This document shows positions 51,679 through 60,577 of a stretch of 64,000 bases of DNA, one piece after another; position 1 is the first letter of the stretch, and each line of letters opens with the position of its first letter. The notes under the pieces were generated by a model, which saw only the letters and a list, made by a program, of their open reading frames with translations, searched no databases and was not told where the DNA came from. This DNA comes from Flavobacterium sp. (lineage in GTDB: Bacteria; Bacteroidota; Bacteroidia; Flavobacteriales; Flavobacteriaceae). The stretch lies in contig JAHEZJ010000007.1 of NCBI GenBank assembly GCA_023251135.1, forward strand, positions 20,488-84,487, read 5' to 3'. A program made the position numbers and the translations under genes.

Positions 51679-53916
51679 TTATTTTACTTTTAATAATTCT
51701 GACATTCGTTTTTTATCACCAACGACCCAGATGATATCATTTTTTTCCAGAATTAAGCGAGATTCCGGATTTAAAATACGATTACCGTTTCTTTCAATCC
51801 CCACAACAAGTCCACCGGTTTTTCCTCTAAATTGTCCGATGCTTTTTTGAATAAAATCCTCATTGGAAATCTCCAGTTGGCGAAGTACAACTTCAGATTC
51901 TTCTACGTTTGCAGGAGCTTCAATTTCGTTTTGGTTGAGATATTTGTTGAATTCAGTAACCTGGGCATCTGTACCAATAACGCAAATTTCATCACCAGGG
52001 AACAGACGTTCGTTTTTAGTCGGAATAGGAATCGTGATATCCCCTCGTTTGATATAAGCAATATTGATTCCCATTGATTCTCTAATACGCAATTCCTCAA
52101 GGGTTTTACCCACTAAATTTGATTCGGTTCCAATATCAAAAAATGACATGTGACCGTCCCATGGCATTAAATTAGCATAACGTCTGTCGATTTTTTTGTT
52201 TTCACGATCGTGTAAATTCTTAAGAAAGTGATTTTCAATTTTATGATATTGTTCGTTTAATTTTTTAGGGAATATTTGGTAAACTACAACAGCAACCACC
52301 AGAGCAATCAGGGCAACTAAAGGAGAGAAGAAGATGTTTAACAAGAATCCAATTAAGAACAGTCCAAGACTCATTCTAATTAGAATCAACATTAAAATGG
52401 CACCACGGTATTTGCGTTCTTCCCATAAAGTATCCACTTCTTCTACCGCAACTCTTCGAAGGGAAAGTGCCCATAAAAACGGAGCAATAATTACCAGAGT
52501 AATAAGGGCTGCCAATGCATTTCCGAATCTTGTTTCTGCCACTAAAGGCGCAACAAATTTTACCGATAATAAAATGATGGCTGCGATAACAATAGTGTGT
52601 AAAACGATTTGAATGATATAGGCATTCAGTACTTTTTGCCACGTACTGACTGATTTTATGGCCTGAGCATTGACACTATAACGGTTGATGTTTTTAACCC
52701 ATTTTCGAGGAAGTTTTCGTTCCAGAAAATCAGAAAACGGCACGGCATATTTTACCATAAATGGCGTTGTAAAAGTGGTGATGGCCGAAACGGCAACAAC
52801 TACAGGATATAAAAAGGAACTTGTTACGTTCAGCGTCATTCCCAAAGTAGCAATGATAAACGAGAATTCCCCAATTTGCGACAAACTCATTCCCGTTTGT
52901 ACCGATTGTTTTAAAGGCTGACCGGCCAGTAGCGCCCCAATAGTCGAACTCACCGATTGACCAATGATGGTGACAAAAGTTAAAATGGCAACAGGCAACG
53001 CATGCGTGTATAACATTTTAGGGTCGATAAGCATACCAACAGATACAAAGAAAATAGCCCCAAATAAATCTTTTACAGGTTTAATAAGGTGTTCAATATG
53101 TTCTGCCTGCGTAGTTTCGGCAATAATAGAACCCATGATAAAAGCACCCAATGCCGGTGAAAAACCTACGTTTGCAGCAAAACTCACCATCGTTAAACAA
53201 AGGGCAAGCGAAATAATAAGCAGCATTTCGTCAGTCAGTAAATGTTTGGCTTTTTTAAGCAATGTTGGGATAAAAAAGATGCCCCCAAGGAACCATACGG
53301 TCAGGAAGAAAATCAGTTTCAAAACAGACATCATCAATTCACCTCCCGAAAACTGCTGACTTACCGCAATAGTAGATAATAATACCATCATTAAAATAGC
53401 GACAAGATCCTGTACAATTAAAGACCCGATTACGATTCCGGCAAATTTTTGAGCTTTTACCCCCAGTTCATCAAAAGTTTTTAGAATAATGGTTGTGGAG
53501 GAAATAGAGAGTATGACTCCTAAAAAGATGCTGTCCATTTGTGCCCAGCCCATCCAGCGCCCGACCATATAACCAATGACGACCATAGTGATAATTTGGG
53601 TAATGGCTGTTATAGAGGCTGTCCCGCCGACTTTCATTAACTTTTTAAAACTAAATTCGAGACCTAAGCTAAATAATAAGATGATTACACCAATTTCTGC
53701 CCAGACTTCAACACTTTTCATCTCGGTAATGGTAGGGAAGAAATCAAAATGATTTCCGGCCAGAAAACCGGCAATTAAATACCCTAAAACTAAGGGCTGT
53801 TTGATTAATCTAAATAATAAAACAGCAATTCCTGCAGTCAGCAGGATTAGACCTAAGTCGCTAATTAAGGGTTGTAAATGGTGGGTAGTTTCTGCAGCGG
53901 CATTTAAGGCGATCAT
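51679..53916 (-). CDS. Cation:proton antiporter, KefB/CPA2 family, with RCK_C domains
   Basis: 745 residues. The membrane part (about 15-400) has 12-13 segments, with FSLGLEFSFKKL, SISSTTIILKT, SPALGAFIMGS and GQSVSSTIGALLAG (CPA2 family). A further membrane portion lies at about 430-545. Two RCK_C (TrkA-C) domains follow: ESNLVGKTLEELRIRES (about 610-670) and the last 60 residues (VGIERNGNRILNPESRLILEK). No nucleotide-binding RCK_N is evident. It would exchange K+ or Na+ for H+. A remnant of a second copy lies at 50024-50133. Confidence 0.93.
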   Translation of the reverse strand: MIALNAAAETTHHLQPLISDLGLILLTAGIAVLLFRLIKQPLVLGYLIAGFLAGNHFDFFPTITEMKSVEVWAEIGVIILLFSLGLEFSFKKLMKVGGTASITAITQIITMVVIGYMVGRWMGWAQMDSIFLGVILSISSTTIILKTFDELGVKAQKFAGIVIGSLIVQDLVAILMMVLLSTIAVSQQFSGGELMMSVLKLIFFLTVWFLGGIFFIPTLLKKAKHLLTDEMLLIISLALCLTMVSFAANVGFSPALGAFIMGSIIAETTQAEHIEHLIKPVKDLFGAIFFVSVGMLIDPKMLYTHALPVAILTFVTIIGQSVSSTIGALLAGQPLKQSVQTGMSLSQIGEFSFIIATLGMTLNVTSSFLYPVVVAVSAITTFTTPFMVKYAVPFSDFLERKLPRKWVKNINRYSVNAQAIKSVSTWQKVLNAYIIQIVLHTIVIAAIILLSVKFVAPLVAETRFGNALAALITLVIIAPFLWALSLRRVAVEEVDTLWEERKYRGAILMLILIRMSLGLFLIGFLLNIFFSPLVALIALVVAVVVYQIFPKKLNEQYHKIENHFLKNLHDRENKKIDRRYANLMPWDGHMSFFDIGTESNLVGKTLEELRIRESMGINIAYIKRGDITIPIPTKNERLFPGDEICVIGTDAQVTEFNKYLNQNEIEAPANVEESEVVLRQLEISNEDFIQKSIGQFRGKTGGLVVGIERNGNRILNPESRLILEKNDIIWVVGDKKRMSELLKVK

Positions 53917-54091
53917 AGAGTAGTGTTTTTTGTTATGGAAATCATTCAGCTTGTTGTTTCAGTTTTTTGTTAAAAAAACAGTTTCCTGAAAGAACAGCTT
54001 TTCAATGTAAATTATGTTCACTCGCAACTCCTTCAAAAAATAAAAAGGGGAGTGAAATCGTGTGGCTAATTTTTTAGTACGATTTGTAAAT

Positions 54092-54123
54092 AAAAAAAGC
54101 TATCGATAAAGATAGCTTTTTTT
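54092..54123. terminator. Intrinsic terminator of purB
   Basis: AAAAAAAGCTATC (54092-54104) and GATAGCTTTTTTT (54111-54123) with a 6-nt loop, 23 bp past the purB stop. It works in both directions. Confidence 0.93.
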
Positions 54124-54145
54124 GCGAAAATATGATAGGTTTTCT

Positions 54146-55492
54146 TTAGATTCCTACATAGTTGCTAGGGGTAATGGCCATTAATTCGGCTCTTACAGCA
54201 TCAGAAACTTCTAAAGTGGCAATAAAATTATGAATGGCTTTTTTGTCAATTGCTTCATTTGTTCTGGTCAGACCTTTCAAAGCTTCATACGGATTTGGAT
54301 AAGCTTCACGACGTAAAATTGTCTGAATCGCCTCGGCTACAACAGCCCAGTTTTTCTCTAAATCTTCGGCAAATTTAGCTTCGTTTAACAATAGCTTGTT
54401 TAAACCTTTTAAAGAAGCTTCAAAAGCAATAATCGTATGTCCGATAGGAACTCCAATGTTACGCAAAACAGTACTGTCTGTTAAATCACGCTGCAATCTC
54501 GAAACCGGTAATTTTGCGGCCAAATGTTCAAAAATAGCATTGGCAATTCCTAAGTTTCCTTCTGAATTTTCAAAATCAATCGGGTTTACTTTATGTGGCA
54601 TAGCAGAGGAACCAATTTCTCCTGCTTTGATTTTTTGTTTGAAATAATCCATCGAAACATATGTCCAGATATCACGATCTAAGTCGATGATGATGGTGTT
54701 GATTCTTTTTAATGCATCAAAAAATGCAGCAAAATGATCGTAATGCTCGATTTGAGTGGTTGGAAATGAATGATGTAAGCCTAAATCGCTTTCTACAAAT
54801 TTATTACCAAATTGTTTCCAGTCAATTTGTGGGTAAGCTACGTGATGCGCATTGTAATTTCCGGTTGCACCACCAAATTTAGCGGCAAACGGAATATTAA
54901 ATAACAAACGCATTTGCTCTTCTAAACGCTCTACAAAAACTAAAATTTCTTTTCCTAAACGAGTAGGCGAAGCAGGCTGTCCGTGTGTGCGGGCCAACAT
55001 TGGAATATCTCTCCATTCTACGCTTAATTCTTTCAATTTAGAAATTAAGGCAATTAATGAAGGCATATAAACCTGCTCAAAAGCTTCTTTTGTAGAAAGC
55101 GGAATCGCAGTATTGTTAATGTCCTGAGACGTTAATCCGAAGTGAATGAATTCTTTGTATGGAGATAAACCCAGTTTTTCAAAAGCATCTTTGATAAAGT
55201 ATTCCACAGCTTTTACATCGTGGTTGGTTACTTTTTCAGTTTCTTTAATCCAAAGAGCGTCTTCAGTAGAGAAATTTTTGTAGATATTTCTTAAGCTGTC
55301 AAACAAATCAGGGTTTATGCCTGCAAGCTGCGGTAAAGGCACTTCGCATAAAGCGATGAAATATTCAACTTCAACCAATACGCGGTATTTGATTAGAGCT
55401 TCCTCTGAGAAAAATGGTGCTAATGAAAGGGTTTTATTTCTATATCGTCCATCAATTGGAGATATAGCGTTCAATTCGTTTAAAGTAGTCAT
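54146..55492 (-). CDS. purB: Adenylosuccinate lyase
   Basis: Catalyses two fumarate-releasing steps of purine synthesis. The 448-residue protein has LNAISPIDGRYR at the N-terminus, HGLTSQDI-like HFGLTSQDINNTA, ARTHGQPASPT with the catalytic His, and the superfamily signature GSSAMPHKVNPIDFENSEG (Ser of the mobile loop). This is the E. coli-like longer PurB type. Confidence 0.97.
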   Translation of the reverse strand: MTTLNELNAISPIDGRYRNKTLSLAPFFSEEALIKYRVLVEVEYFIALCEVPLPQLAGINPDLFDSLRNIYKNFSTEDALWIKETEKVTNHDVKAVEYFIKDAFEKLGLSPYKEFIHFGLTSQDINNTAIPLSTKEAFEQVYMPSLIALISKLKELSVEWRDIPMLARTHGQPASPTRLGKEILVFVERLEEQMRLLFNIPFAAKFGGATGNYNAHHVAYPQIDWKQFGNKFVESDLGLHHSFPTTQIEHYDHFAAFFDALKRINTIIIDLDRDIWTYVSMDYFKQKIKAGEIGSSAMPHKVNPIDFENSEGNLGIANAIFEHLAAKLPVSRLQRDLTDSTVLRNIGVPIGHTIIAFEASLKGLNKLLLNEAKFAEDLEKNWAVVAEAIQTILRREAYPNPYEALKGLTRTNEAIDKKAIHNFIATLEVSDAVRAELMAITPSNYVGI

Positions 55493-55559
55493 TGTTATGT
55501 TGTTTGTTCGAAAGGCACAAATATAAACAGAATTTGCGGATAAAAACAGATAAAAAAGG

Positions 55560-55632
55560 TTAGTCTTTAGTCCTTAGTTGTTAGTCTTTGGATCTTACTT
55601 CTAAGGACTAGGGATTAACAACTAGGCACTAA
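55560..55632. repeat. Short-word repeat spacer, TTAGTCCTTAGT family
   Basis: Words TTAGTCTTTAGTCCTTAGTTGTTAG on the left are answered by inverted CTAAGGACTAGGGATTAACAACTAG on the right; the whole 70 bp folds into an imperfect hairpin. It sits between purB and the sirtuin gene. Confidence 0.7.
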
Positions 55633-55639
55633 TCAAAAA

Positions 55640-56332
55640 CTAGAGCCCAGCTTTTAAGCGATTTCTCAAAGTCGCCACACCTTGTGATGCTACTTCGGCA
55701 ATTACTTCAACTTTGTTCTGAATATTCGGGATCGCAATTGGATTTGGATCAATATAAAAAACGGGGGTAACCGAATAGGTGTATGAAATTAACCCTGCGG
55801 CGGGATATACTTGTAAGGACGTTCCAATGACTGCAAAATAATCTGCTGTTTCGGTAATTTCGATTGCTTCTTCAAGGGCCGGAACAGCTTCACCAAACCA
55901 TACAATATGGGGGCGTAACTGATGTCCGTTTTGGTCTGTGTCGCCGGTATGCAAATCCTCTGTCCAGTCTAAAATTATATTTTGGTTTTGCGTGCTTCGT
56001 ACCTTTAGTAATTCTCCATGCAGGTGCAGCACTTTTGTACTTCCGGCGCGTTCGTGCAAATCGTCTACGTTCTGAGTGATAATGTGCACATCAAAATCCT
56101 GCTCTAATTCGGCCAGAATTTTATGCCCGGCATTGGGCTCTACTTCTTTAAGTTGCTGACGCCTTTTGTTGTAAAAGTCTAGGACCAATTCCTGATTTTT
56201 TCTCCAGCCTTCAGGGGTAGCCACCTCCATTACATCATGGCCTTCCCATAAGCCATCGCTGTCGCGAAAAGTTTTGATTCCGCTTTCGGCACTAATTCCG
56301 GCTCCGGTTAAAACAACTAACTTCTTTTTCAT
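55640..56332 (-). CDS. Sirtuin NAD-dependent deacylase, class III, without zinc cysteines
   Basis: 230 residues, CobB-like. GAGISAESGIKTFRD (10-24) binds NAD; QNVDDLHERAGS has the catalytic region and HLHGE the His. The FYNKRRQQL block carries the Tyr-x-x-Arg pair that marks succinyl/malonyl removal (class III, as in CobB and SIRT5). The segment between VRSTQNQNIILDW and RPHIVWFGE, where four Cys normally bind zinc, has none. The rest is intact, so the small domain must fold without zinc. Confidence 0.93.
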   Translation of the reverse strand: MKKKLVVLTGAGISAESGIKTFRDSDGLWEGHDVMEVATPEGWRKNQELVLDFYNKRRQQLKEVEPNAGHKILAELEQDFDVHIITQNVDDLHERAGSTKVLHLHGELLKVRSTQNQNIILDWTEDLHTGDTDQNGHQLRPHIVWFGEAVPALEEAIEITETADYFAVIGTSLQVYPAAGLISYTYSVTPVFYIDPNPIAIPNIQNKVEVIAEVASQGVATLRNRLKAGL

Positions 56333-56508
56333 TTTGTTCTAATTAAAGGATAAAAATAGTGATTTACTGATTCATTTTTGGAAGAAAAGCGTACGGTCTG
56401 CACAATTCTTTTAGTAGTTTAGAGGTACCATAAAAGCGTATTTATACTTGTTGTCTGAATCTTGCAAATGATTTAGTTTTAGTGAGGAATAAAAAAAAGA
56501 GTTTTTCA

Positions 56509-57042
56509 ATGATTTTAATACAATTCACAGGATTATCGGGTTCAGGTAAAACGACATTGGCTGAAAATGTTCGTCAGTTGTTGGTGGAAAAAAACTATAA
56601 AGTAGAGATAATTGATGGCGATGTCTATCGAAAAACAATCTGTAAAGACCTGGGATTTTCCAAGGAAGACCGCTGTGAAAACGTCAGACGGCTTTTTAAT
56701 GTCGGACGAAATTTTGTGGTGTCGGATACCATTGTTTTGATGTCAGTCATCAATCCGTATGAAAATTTGAGAAATGAGTTGAGAAATCATCAGTTTGTCA
56801 GAACGGTTTATTTAGATTGTTCCATCAATAACTTAATTAAAAGAGACCCAAAAGGACTGTATAAAAAAGCATTGTTACCCGACAGTGACCGTGACAAAAT
56901 AAATAATTTTACCGGAATAAGTGATGTTTTTGAGGTTCCCGTAAACGCCGATTTAGTACTGAAAACCGATTTCGAAACGGTTTCTTTTTCAACCCATAAA
57001 CTATACGATTTTATTATAGACAGTTTGCCTGATTTGGCTTAA
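56509..57042 (+). CDS. cysC: Adenylylsulfate kinase (APS kinase)
   Basis: Phosphorylates APS to PAPS, the sulfate donor. The 177-residue protein has P-loop GLSGSGKTT (8-16), IIDGDVYRKTICKDLGFSKEDRCENVRR (the APS-binding block with DGD and the Arg/Asn pair) and the lid region DPKGLYKKAL. No ATP sulfurylase (cysD/cysN or sat) is nearby. Start at ATG 56509; an upstream GTG at 56482 would add a lysine-rich tail. It is followed by the hydroxylase and sulfotransferase genes on the same strand. Confidence 0.94.
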   Translation: MILIQFTGLSGSGKTTLAENVRQLLVEKNYKVEIIDGDVYRKTICKDLGFSKEDRCENVRRLFNVGRNFVVSDTIVLMSVINPYENLRNELRNHQFVRTVYLDCSINNLIKRDPKGLYKKALLPDSDRDKINNFTGISDVFEVPVNADLVLKTDFETVSFSTHKLYDFIIDSLPDLA

Positions 57043-57169
57043 CGTTTAAGGGTCGCAGGTTTTCAAATTCTAACTGTTTTACTTATTTCTTTGATGGTAA
57101 AGCGTTTGTAAAATTTATATATTTACAAGCCCCAGGAATACTTACTAATTTAATCTTTTTAAAACGCAT

Positions 57170-57853
57170 ATGAATCCTTCTTCGAGTAAACTTCCCGTTT
57201 CTTTTTCAATAGATAAATTGCAGAAAGAATTCGCTTTATGTGAAAACGATTTATGGACGCCTCATTTTAATACCGGCCGCTACGAAGGCAATTGGACAAG
57301 TGTGTCTTTAAGATCACAGTCGGGTTTGATAAACGATATTACTTCTTTTGCCAACGAAGGTTATAAAAATACGGAGCTGCTGGATCGGTGTCATTATTTT
57401 AAAGAGATTATGGATTGGTTTCAATGTGAAAAAGAGGCTGTACGTTTGCTTCGGTTAGGACCTCACAGCGAAATAAAAGAGCATACTGACAATGATACCT
57501 CTTATGAAGATGGCTTTTTTCGAATTCATGTTCCGATCATAACAAATCCTGACGTATTTTTTTATGTGGATAAAAAACTGGTTCCTATGAAAATGGGGGA
57601 ATGCTGGTATGCTAATTTTCAGCTTCCGCATAGCGTAGCAAACAAAAGTGCTGAAGCTCGTATCCATCTCACGTTGGATTGTATCCGAAATGAATGGTCG
57701 GATCAATTATTCACAGAGATGGGGTTTGATATTCATTATTCCCGAAAAAAGGAGCAGTATTCTGAGGAGATGAAACAACAGATTATTGCAGAACTTTCCA
57801 GAAATCCGACGGCAGCAGGAGCCCAGATTATTGCCGATTTACAATCCAAATAA
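57170..57853 (+). CDS. Aspartyl/asparaginyl beta-hydroxylase domain protein
   Basis: 227 residues, cytoplasmic. The Asp_Arg_Hydrox fold is shown by RLLRLGPHSEIKEHTDND, with iron ligand His105 (and Asp107 as HTD), the second ligand His154 (QLPHSVANKS), and the 2-oxoglutarate-binding Arg164 (ARIHLTLD). Such enzymes use Fe(II), O2 and 2-oxoglutarate to hydroxylate an amino-acid residue. The N-terminal 90 residues (FNTGRYEGNWTSVSLRSQSG) probably shape the substrate site. The sulfotransferase gene follows 9 bp downstream. Confidence 0.9.
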   Translation: MNPSSSKLPVSFSIDKLQKEFALCENDLWTPHFNTGRYEGNWTSVSLRSQSGLINDITSFANEGYKNTELLDRCHYFKEIMDWFQCEKEAVRLLRLGPHSEIKEHTDNDTSYEDGFFRIHVPIITNPDVFFYVDKKLVPMKMGECWYANFQLPHSVANKSAEARIHLTLDCIRNEWSDQLFTEMGFDIHYSRKKEQYSEEMKQQIIAELSRNPTAAGAQIIADLQSK

Positions 57854-57862
57854 GAGCTGAAA

Positions 57863-58831
57863 ATGAAAAATAAAAATCATCCTTTATTTAATTGGATTCC
57901 CTATAAGTTGATTGAGAAAGAAAATGAGGTTTATCTGGAATGGCTGTATCTGGGCGACAAAAGGTATATTGATCCTTTTTTTGATGAAACCATTTCTAAA
58001 TGTAAAAGCCATGCGTATAATTCCAGTTCGTTTAAAGCCGTTAGTACGGTCGAAAATTTAATCGAGTGGTCTGAGGAGCTTGCTTCGGTTGAGTTAAAAG
58101 CTTTGGTGTTTCATGTTTCGAGATGCGGATCTACAATGTTAAGTCAGTCTCTGGCTACTTCGACTGAAAACATCATGATTTCGGAAGCACCTCTTATCGA
58201 CGAAATTTTAAGAAGTCACAATTTTGGCTTGGAGAAAAAAAGTGCACTTTTAAAAGCATTGCTAACTTTCTTAGGTCAGAAAAGATTTCCGGAGCAACAG
58301 AATTTAATTGTAAAACTGGATGCCTGGCATATTTTTAAAGCCACTTATCTGAGATCGATATTCCCGGAACTGCCTTTTGCTTTGCTTTACAGAAATCCGA
58401 CAGAAGTTTTAAAATCACATCAAAAAATGATGGGAATGCATATGGTTCCGAATTTACTGCCTCCTGAGGTTTTTGGAATTTCCGCTAAAGAAATTAGTGA
58501 AATTAGTTTCCAGCAATACGGAGCCCTGGTGCTGGAGAAATATTTTCAGGGCTTTCTGGATTTTTATAAAACCGATCAAAATGTTGTAAAACTCAATTAT
58601 AACGACGGAATGAAGAGTGTCATTGAAAAGTTTATCTCCTTTATGGCAGTCGATTATAGTGCTGATGAACTTGAGGGAATGTACGGACGACTTCAGACAC
58701 ATTCTAAAAATGAAAAAGCAGTTTTTACAGGGGACTCCTTTAATGAAGAAGTTTTAGAGATCGATTTAACAGAGGTAAACAGTTTGCATGAGAGGCTGGG
58801 AAATATGCTGTTAGAGGACGCAGCACATTGA
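57863..58831 (+). CDS. Sulfotransferase family protein
   Basis: 322 residues. The PAPS 5'-phosphosulfate loop is HVSRCGSTMLSQSL (84-97). The 3'-phosphate site is ALLYRNPTEVLKSH (173-186) with Arg177 and Ser185. The other parts fit the P-loop sulfotransferase fold (KLDAWHIFKATYLRSIFPELPF). No signal peptide. It sits 9 bp after the beta-hydroxylase gene, which suggests translational linkage and a common substrate. PAPS could come from the cysC product. Confidence 0.88.
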   Translation: MKNKNHPLFNWIPYKLIEKENEVYLEWLYLGDKRYIDPFFDETISKCKSHAYNSSSFKAVSTVENLIEWSEELASVELKALVFHVSRCGSTMLSQSLATSTENIMISEAPLIDEILRSHNFGLEKKSALLKALLTFLGQKRFPEQQNLIVKLDAWHIFKATYLRSIFPELPFALLYRNPTEVLKSHQKMMGMHMVPNLLPPEVFGISAKEISEISFQQYGALVLEKYFQGFLDFYKTDQNVVKLNYNDGMKSVIEKFISFMAVDYSADELEGMYGRLQTHSKNEKAVFTGDSFNEEVLEIDLTEVNSLHERLGNMLLEDAAH

Positions 58832-58870
58832 AAATAATCCTGAATTTTTCTTTCTGTTTTATTTAAAATG

Positions 58871-58878
58871 TATTTTTG
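58871..58878 (+). promoter_or_regulatory. -7 promoter element of the TrmH-family gene
   Basis: TATTTTTG matches TAnnTTTG and implies a start near 58885, so the ATG at 58896 is the true start, not the GTG at 58878. Confidence 0.6.
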
Positions 58879-58895
58879 TGACAAATAAGATTGAA

Positions 58896-59558
58896 ATGAT
58901 TGATTTAGATTACCTCGCTTTCCTTGAAAATATATTAACCGATAACCGAAAAGAAAAATTTCTGAAAGTACTCGGAAACCGTACAAAGCACTTTACAATT
59001 GCGGTAGAAGATGTTTTTCAGATGCACAATACAAGCGCTGTGATGCGCAGTTGTGAGGTTTTTGGAATTCAGGAACTTAATGTGATCGAACAGCGTTACG
59101 GAAAAAAAATCGATAAAGAAATCGCGATGGGAGCCCAAAAATGGGTGGATATTCATCAGTATGACTCCGTTAGTACCTGCATTTCGACGTTAAAAAATCA
59201 AGGCTATCAGATTATTGCTACCACACCGCATGAAAATGACTGTTTGCTGGAAGATTTTGATATTACAAAACCCAGTGCATTATTCTTTGGAACCGAGAGA
59301 GACGGATTGTCACAGGAAATTTTAGACAAAGCCGATGGTTTTCTTAAAATTCCAATGGTTGGTTTTACCGAGAGTCTGAATATCTCAGTTTCGGCGGCCA
59401 TTATCATTCAAAACCTAACAAACCGATTACAAAAATCAGATATCGACTGGCATTTATCCGAAGAAGAAATTCTGGAGAAACGTTTGGCCTGGGCGAAAAA
59501 TTCGATTAAAGATATTAAACGAATCGAAGCAAGGTACTACGAAGAAAATCCCAGATAG
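58896..59558 (+). CDS. SpoU/TrmH-family RNA 2'-O-methyltransferase
   Basis: 220 residues of the SPOUT fold. The N-terminal block TKHFTIAVEDVFQMHNTSAVMRSCEVFG is typical of TrmH, and the C-terminal knot has ALFFGTERDGLSQEIL (motif 2) and IPMVGFTESLNISVSAAIII (motif 3, with the SAM site). It fits tRNA (Gm18) methyltransferase TrmH best. The assignment to Gm18 is by family only. Confidence 0.93.
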   Translation: MIDLDYLAFLENILTDNRKEKFLKVLGNRTKHFTIAVEDVFQMHNTSAVMRSCEVFGIQELNVIEQRYGKKIDKEIAMGAQKWVDIHQYDSVSTCISTLKNQGYQIIATTPHENDCLLEDFDITKPSALFFGTERDGLSQEILDKADGFLKIPMVGFTESLNISVSAAIIIQNLTNRLQKSDIDWHLSEEEILEKRLAWAKNSIKDIKRIEARYYEENPR

Positions 59559-59563
59559 AAGAA

Positions 59564-59616
59564 TAGCCACGAATTCACGAATGTATTTTGATTAAACATT
59601 CGTGAATTCGTGGCTA
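59564..59616. repeat. Perfect 20-bp hairpin in a convergent gap
   Basis: TAGCCACGAATTCACGAATG (59564-59583) pairs perfectly with CATTCGTGAATTCGTGGCTA (59597-59616), with a 13-nt loop. There is no T-run, so it may be a repeat element more than a terminator. It starts 6 bp after the trmH-type stop. Confidence 0.85.
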
Positions 59617-59620
59617 AAAA

Positions 59621-59658
59621 ACTTTGTCCCTTTGTCTCTTTGCTACTTTGAACCTTTT
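59621..59658. repeat. Half-copy of the CAAAGGTACAAAG word family
   Basis: CTTTGTCCCTTTGTCTCTTT followed by GCTACTTTGAACCTTT matches the right arm of the spacer at 45692-45786. No left arm is present here. Confidence 0.65.
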
Positions 59659-59686
59659 TTAAAGCGATATTTGTGGCTAAAAACAC

Positions 59687-60577
59687 CTATCTTCCAAAAG
59701 AGTCGTAATTGTCTTCGGCATATTTTTCAAAACGTTTTAATAAAACAATATTTTCTTTTTCGACCGATGTTAATTCACTATTAACATCATCCGAAACAGG
59801 GATATACCATTCAATATTATCAAAAAACTGACGAACTGTTTTCGTTTTAAAAGTAAGCCCATGTCTGGCAAAAATGGTATTTCTAAGAATCTCTAAATCA
59901 ATTTTCTTTAGGTTTTTAATATCAGATTCTTTTAATTTTTGTGTGGAGGAATTTAGTAAAATAATACTTTCTGACGCAGCTCGATATACCGTTTCCATAT
60001 AGGTTTCGGTCTCTTTAACTTCAGGATCATCATTTACCTCTGTTACTTCTTTCTCTTTTGGATTTGCATAATCGATATACATTCCTTCTTCCGGAAGCAT
60101 TACATTCGGGTTATACTTGAATTCTTTTTTGGTGAGTTCAAATTTTCTTTTCCTAACTTCTTTTTTAGTGTTGTTAGCAGTCCATGTTCCTACTAAAAGC
60201 GTGTCATTTTTTATTTCAAAATCAAAAACGCCATCATTTTTATCGTCGCCAGGTTCATTTAGTCTAAAATGAACAGTGTTTCCTTCTATAGTCATTTCAC
60301 CAGTAAGTCGTCTGCTGTTTCCGGCAACAATACTTTGCCCTGTAACTTCCGAGGATGTGATTTTTTTGATCACAATGTTAATCTTATTGATATGGTTTTC
60401 TTTTTCAGGTCTTGTAGTATCGCGTTCCAGAATTGTAAAATCACCTACGTAGGAGCCATATAAATCGGTTCTAATTTCTTTAGGCTGATCTTCGGCGATG
60501 TCTTTTGTCATTTTTTTCTCTTTAGAATTACAGGAAAAAAGTAATATTGATACTAGGAGACAAAAAAGTTTTTTCAT
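59687..60577 (-). CDS. YARHG-domain lipoprotein
   Basis: 296 residues. MKKLFCLLVSILLFSC is a lipoprotein signal (Cys16). The middle part (about 40-150) has strand pairs with TGQSIVAGNSRRLTGEM and LLVGTWTAN, suggesting a small barrel. The C-terminal YARHG domain has LEILRNTIFARHGLTFKTKTVRQFFD and EWYIPV. The domain is thought to be extracellular; its binding partner is unknown. It overlaps the DUF2306 gene by 4 bp. Confidence 0.88.
   Translation of the reverse strand: MKKLFCLLVSILLFSCNSKEKKMTKDIAEDQPKEIRTDLYGSYVGDFTILERDTTRPEKENHINKINIVIKKITSSEVTGQSIVAGNSRRLTGEMTIEGNTVHFRLNEPGDDKNDGVFDFEIKNDTLLVGTWTANNTKKEVRKRKFELTKKEFKYNPNVMLPEEGMYIDYANPKEKEVTEVNDDPEVKETETYMETVYRAASESIILLNSSTQKLKESDIKNLKKIDLEILRNTIFARHGLTFKTKTVRQFFDNIEWYIPVSDDVNSELTSVEKENIVLLKRFEKYAEDNYDSFGR

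Noticed and set aside
52376-52642. Long open frames antisense or shifted within the antiporter gene
   Set aside because: They are shadows of the real coding frame: unlike protein composition, no start context, and full overlap with a well-matched gene.
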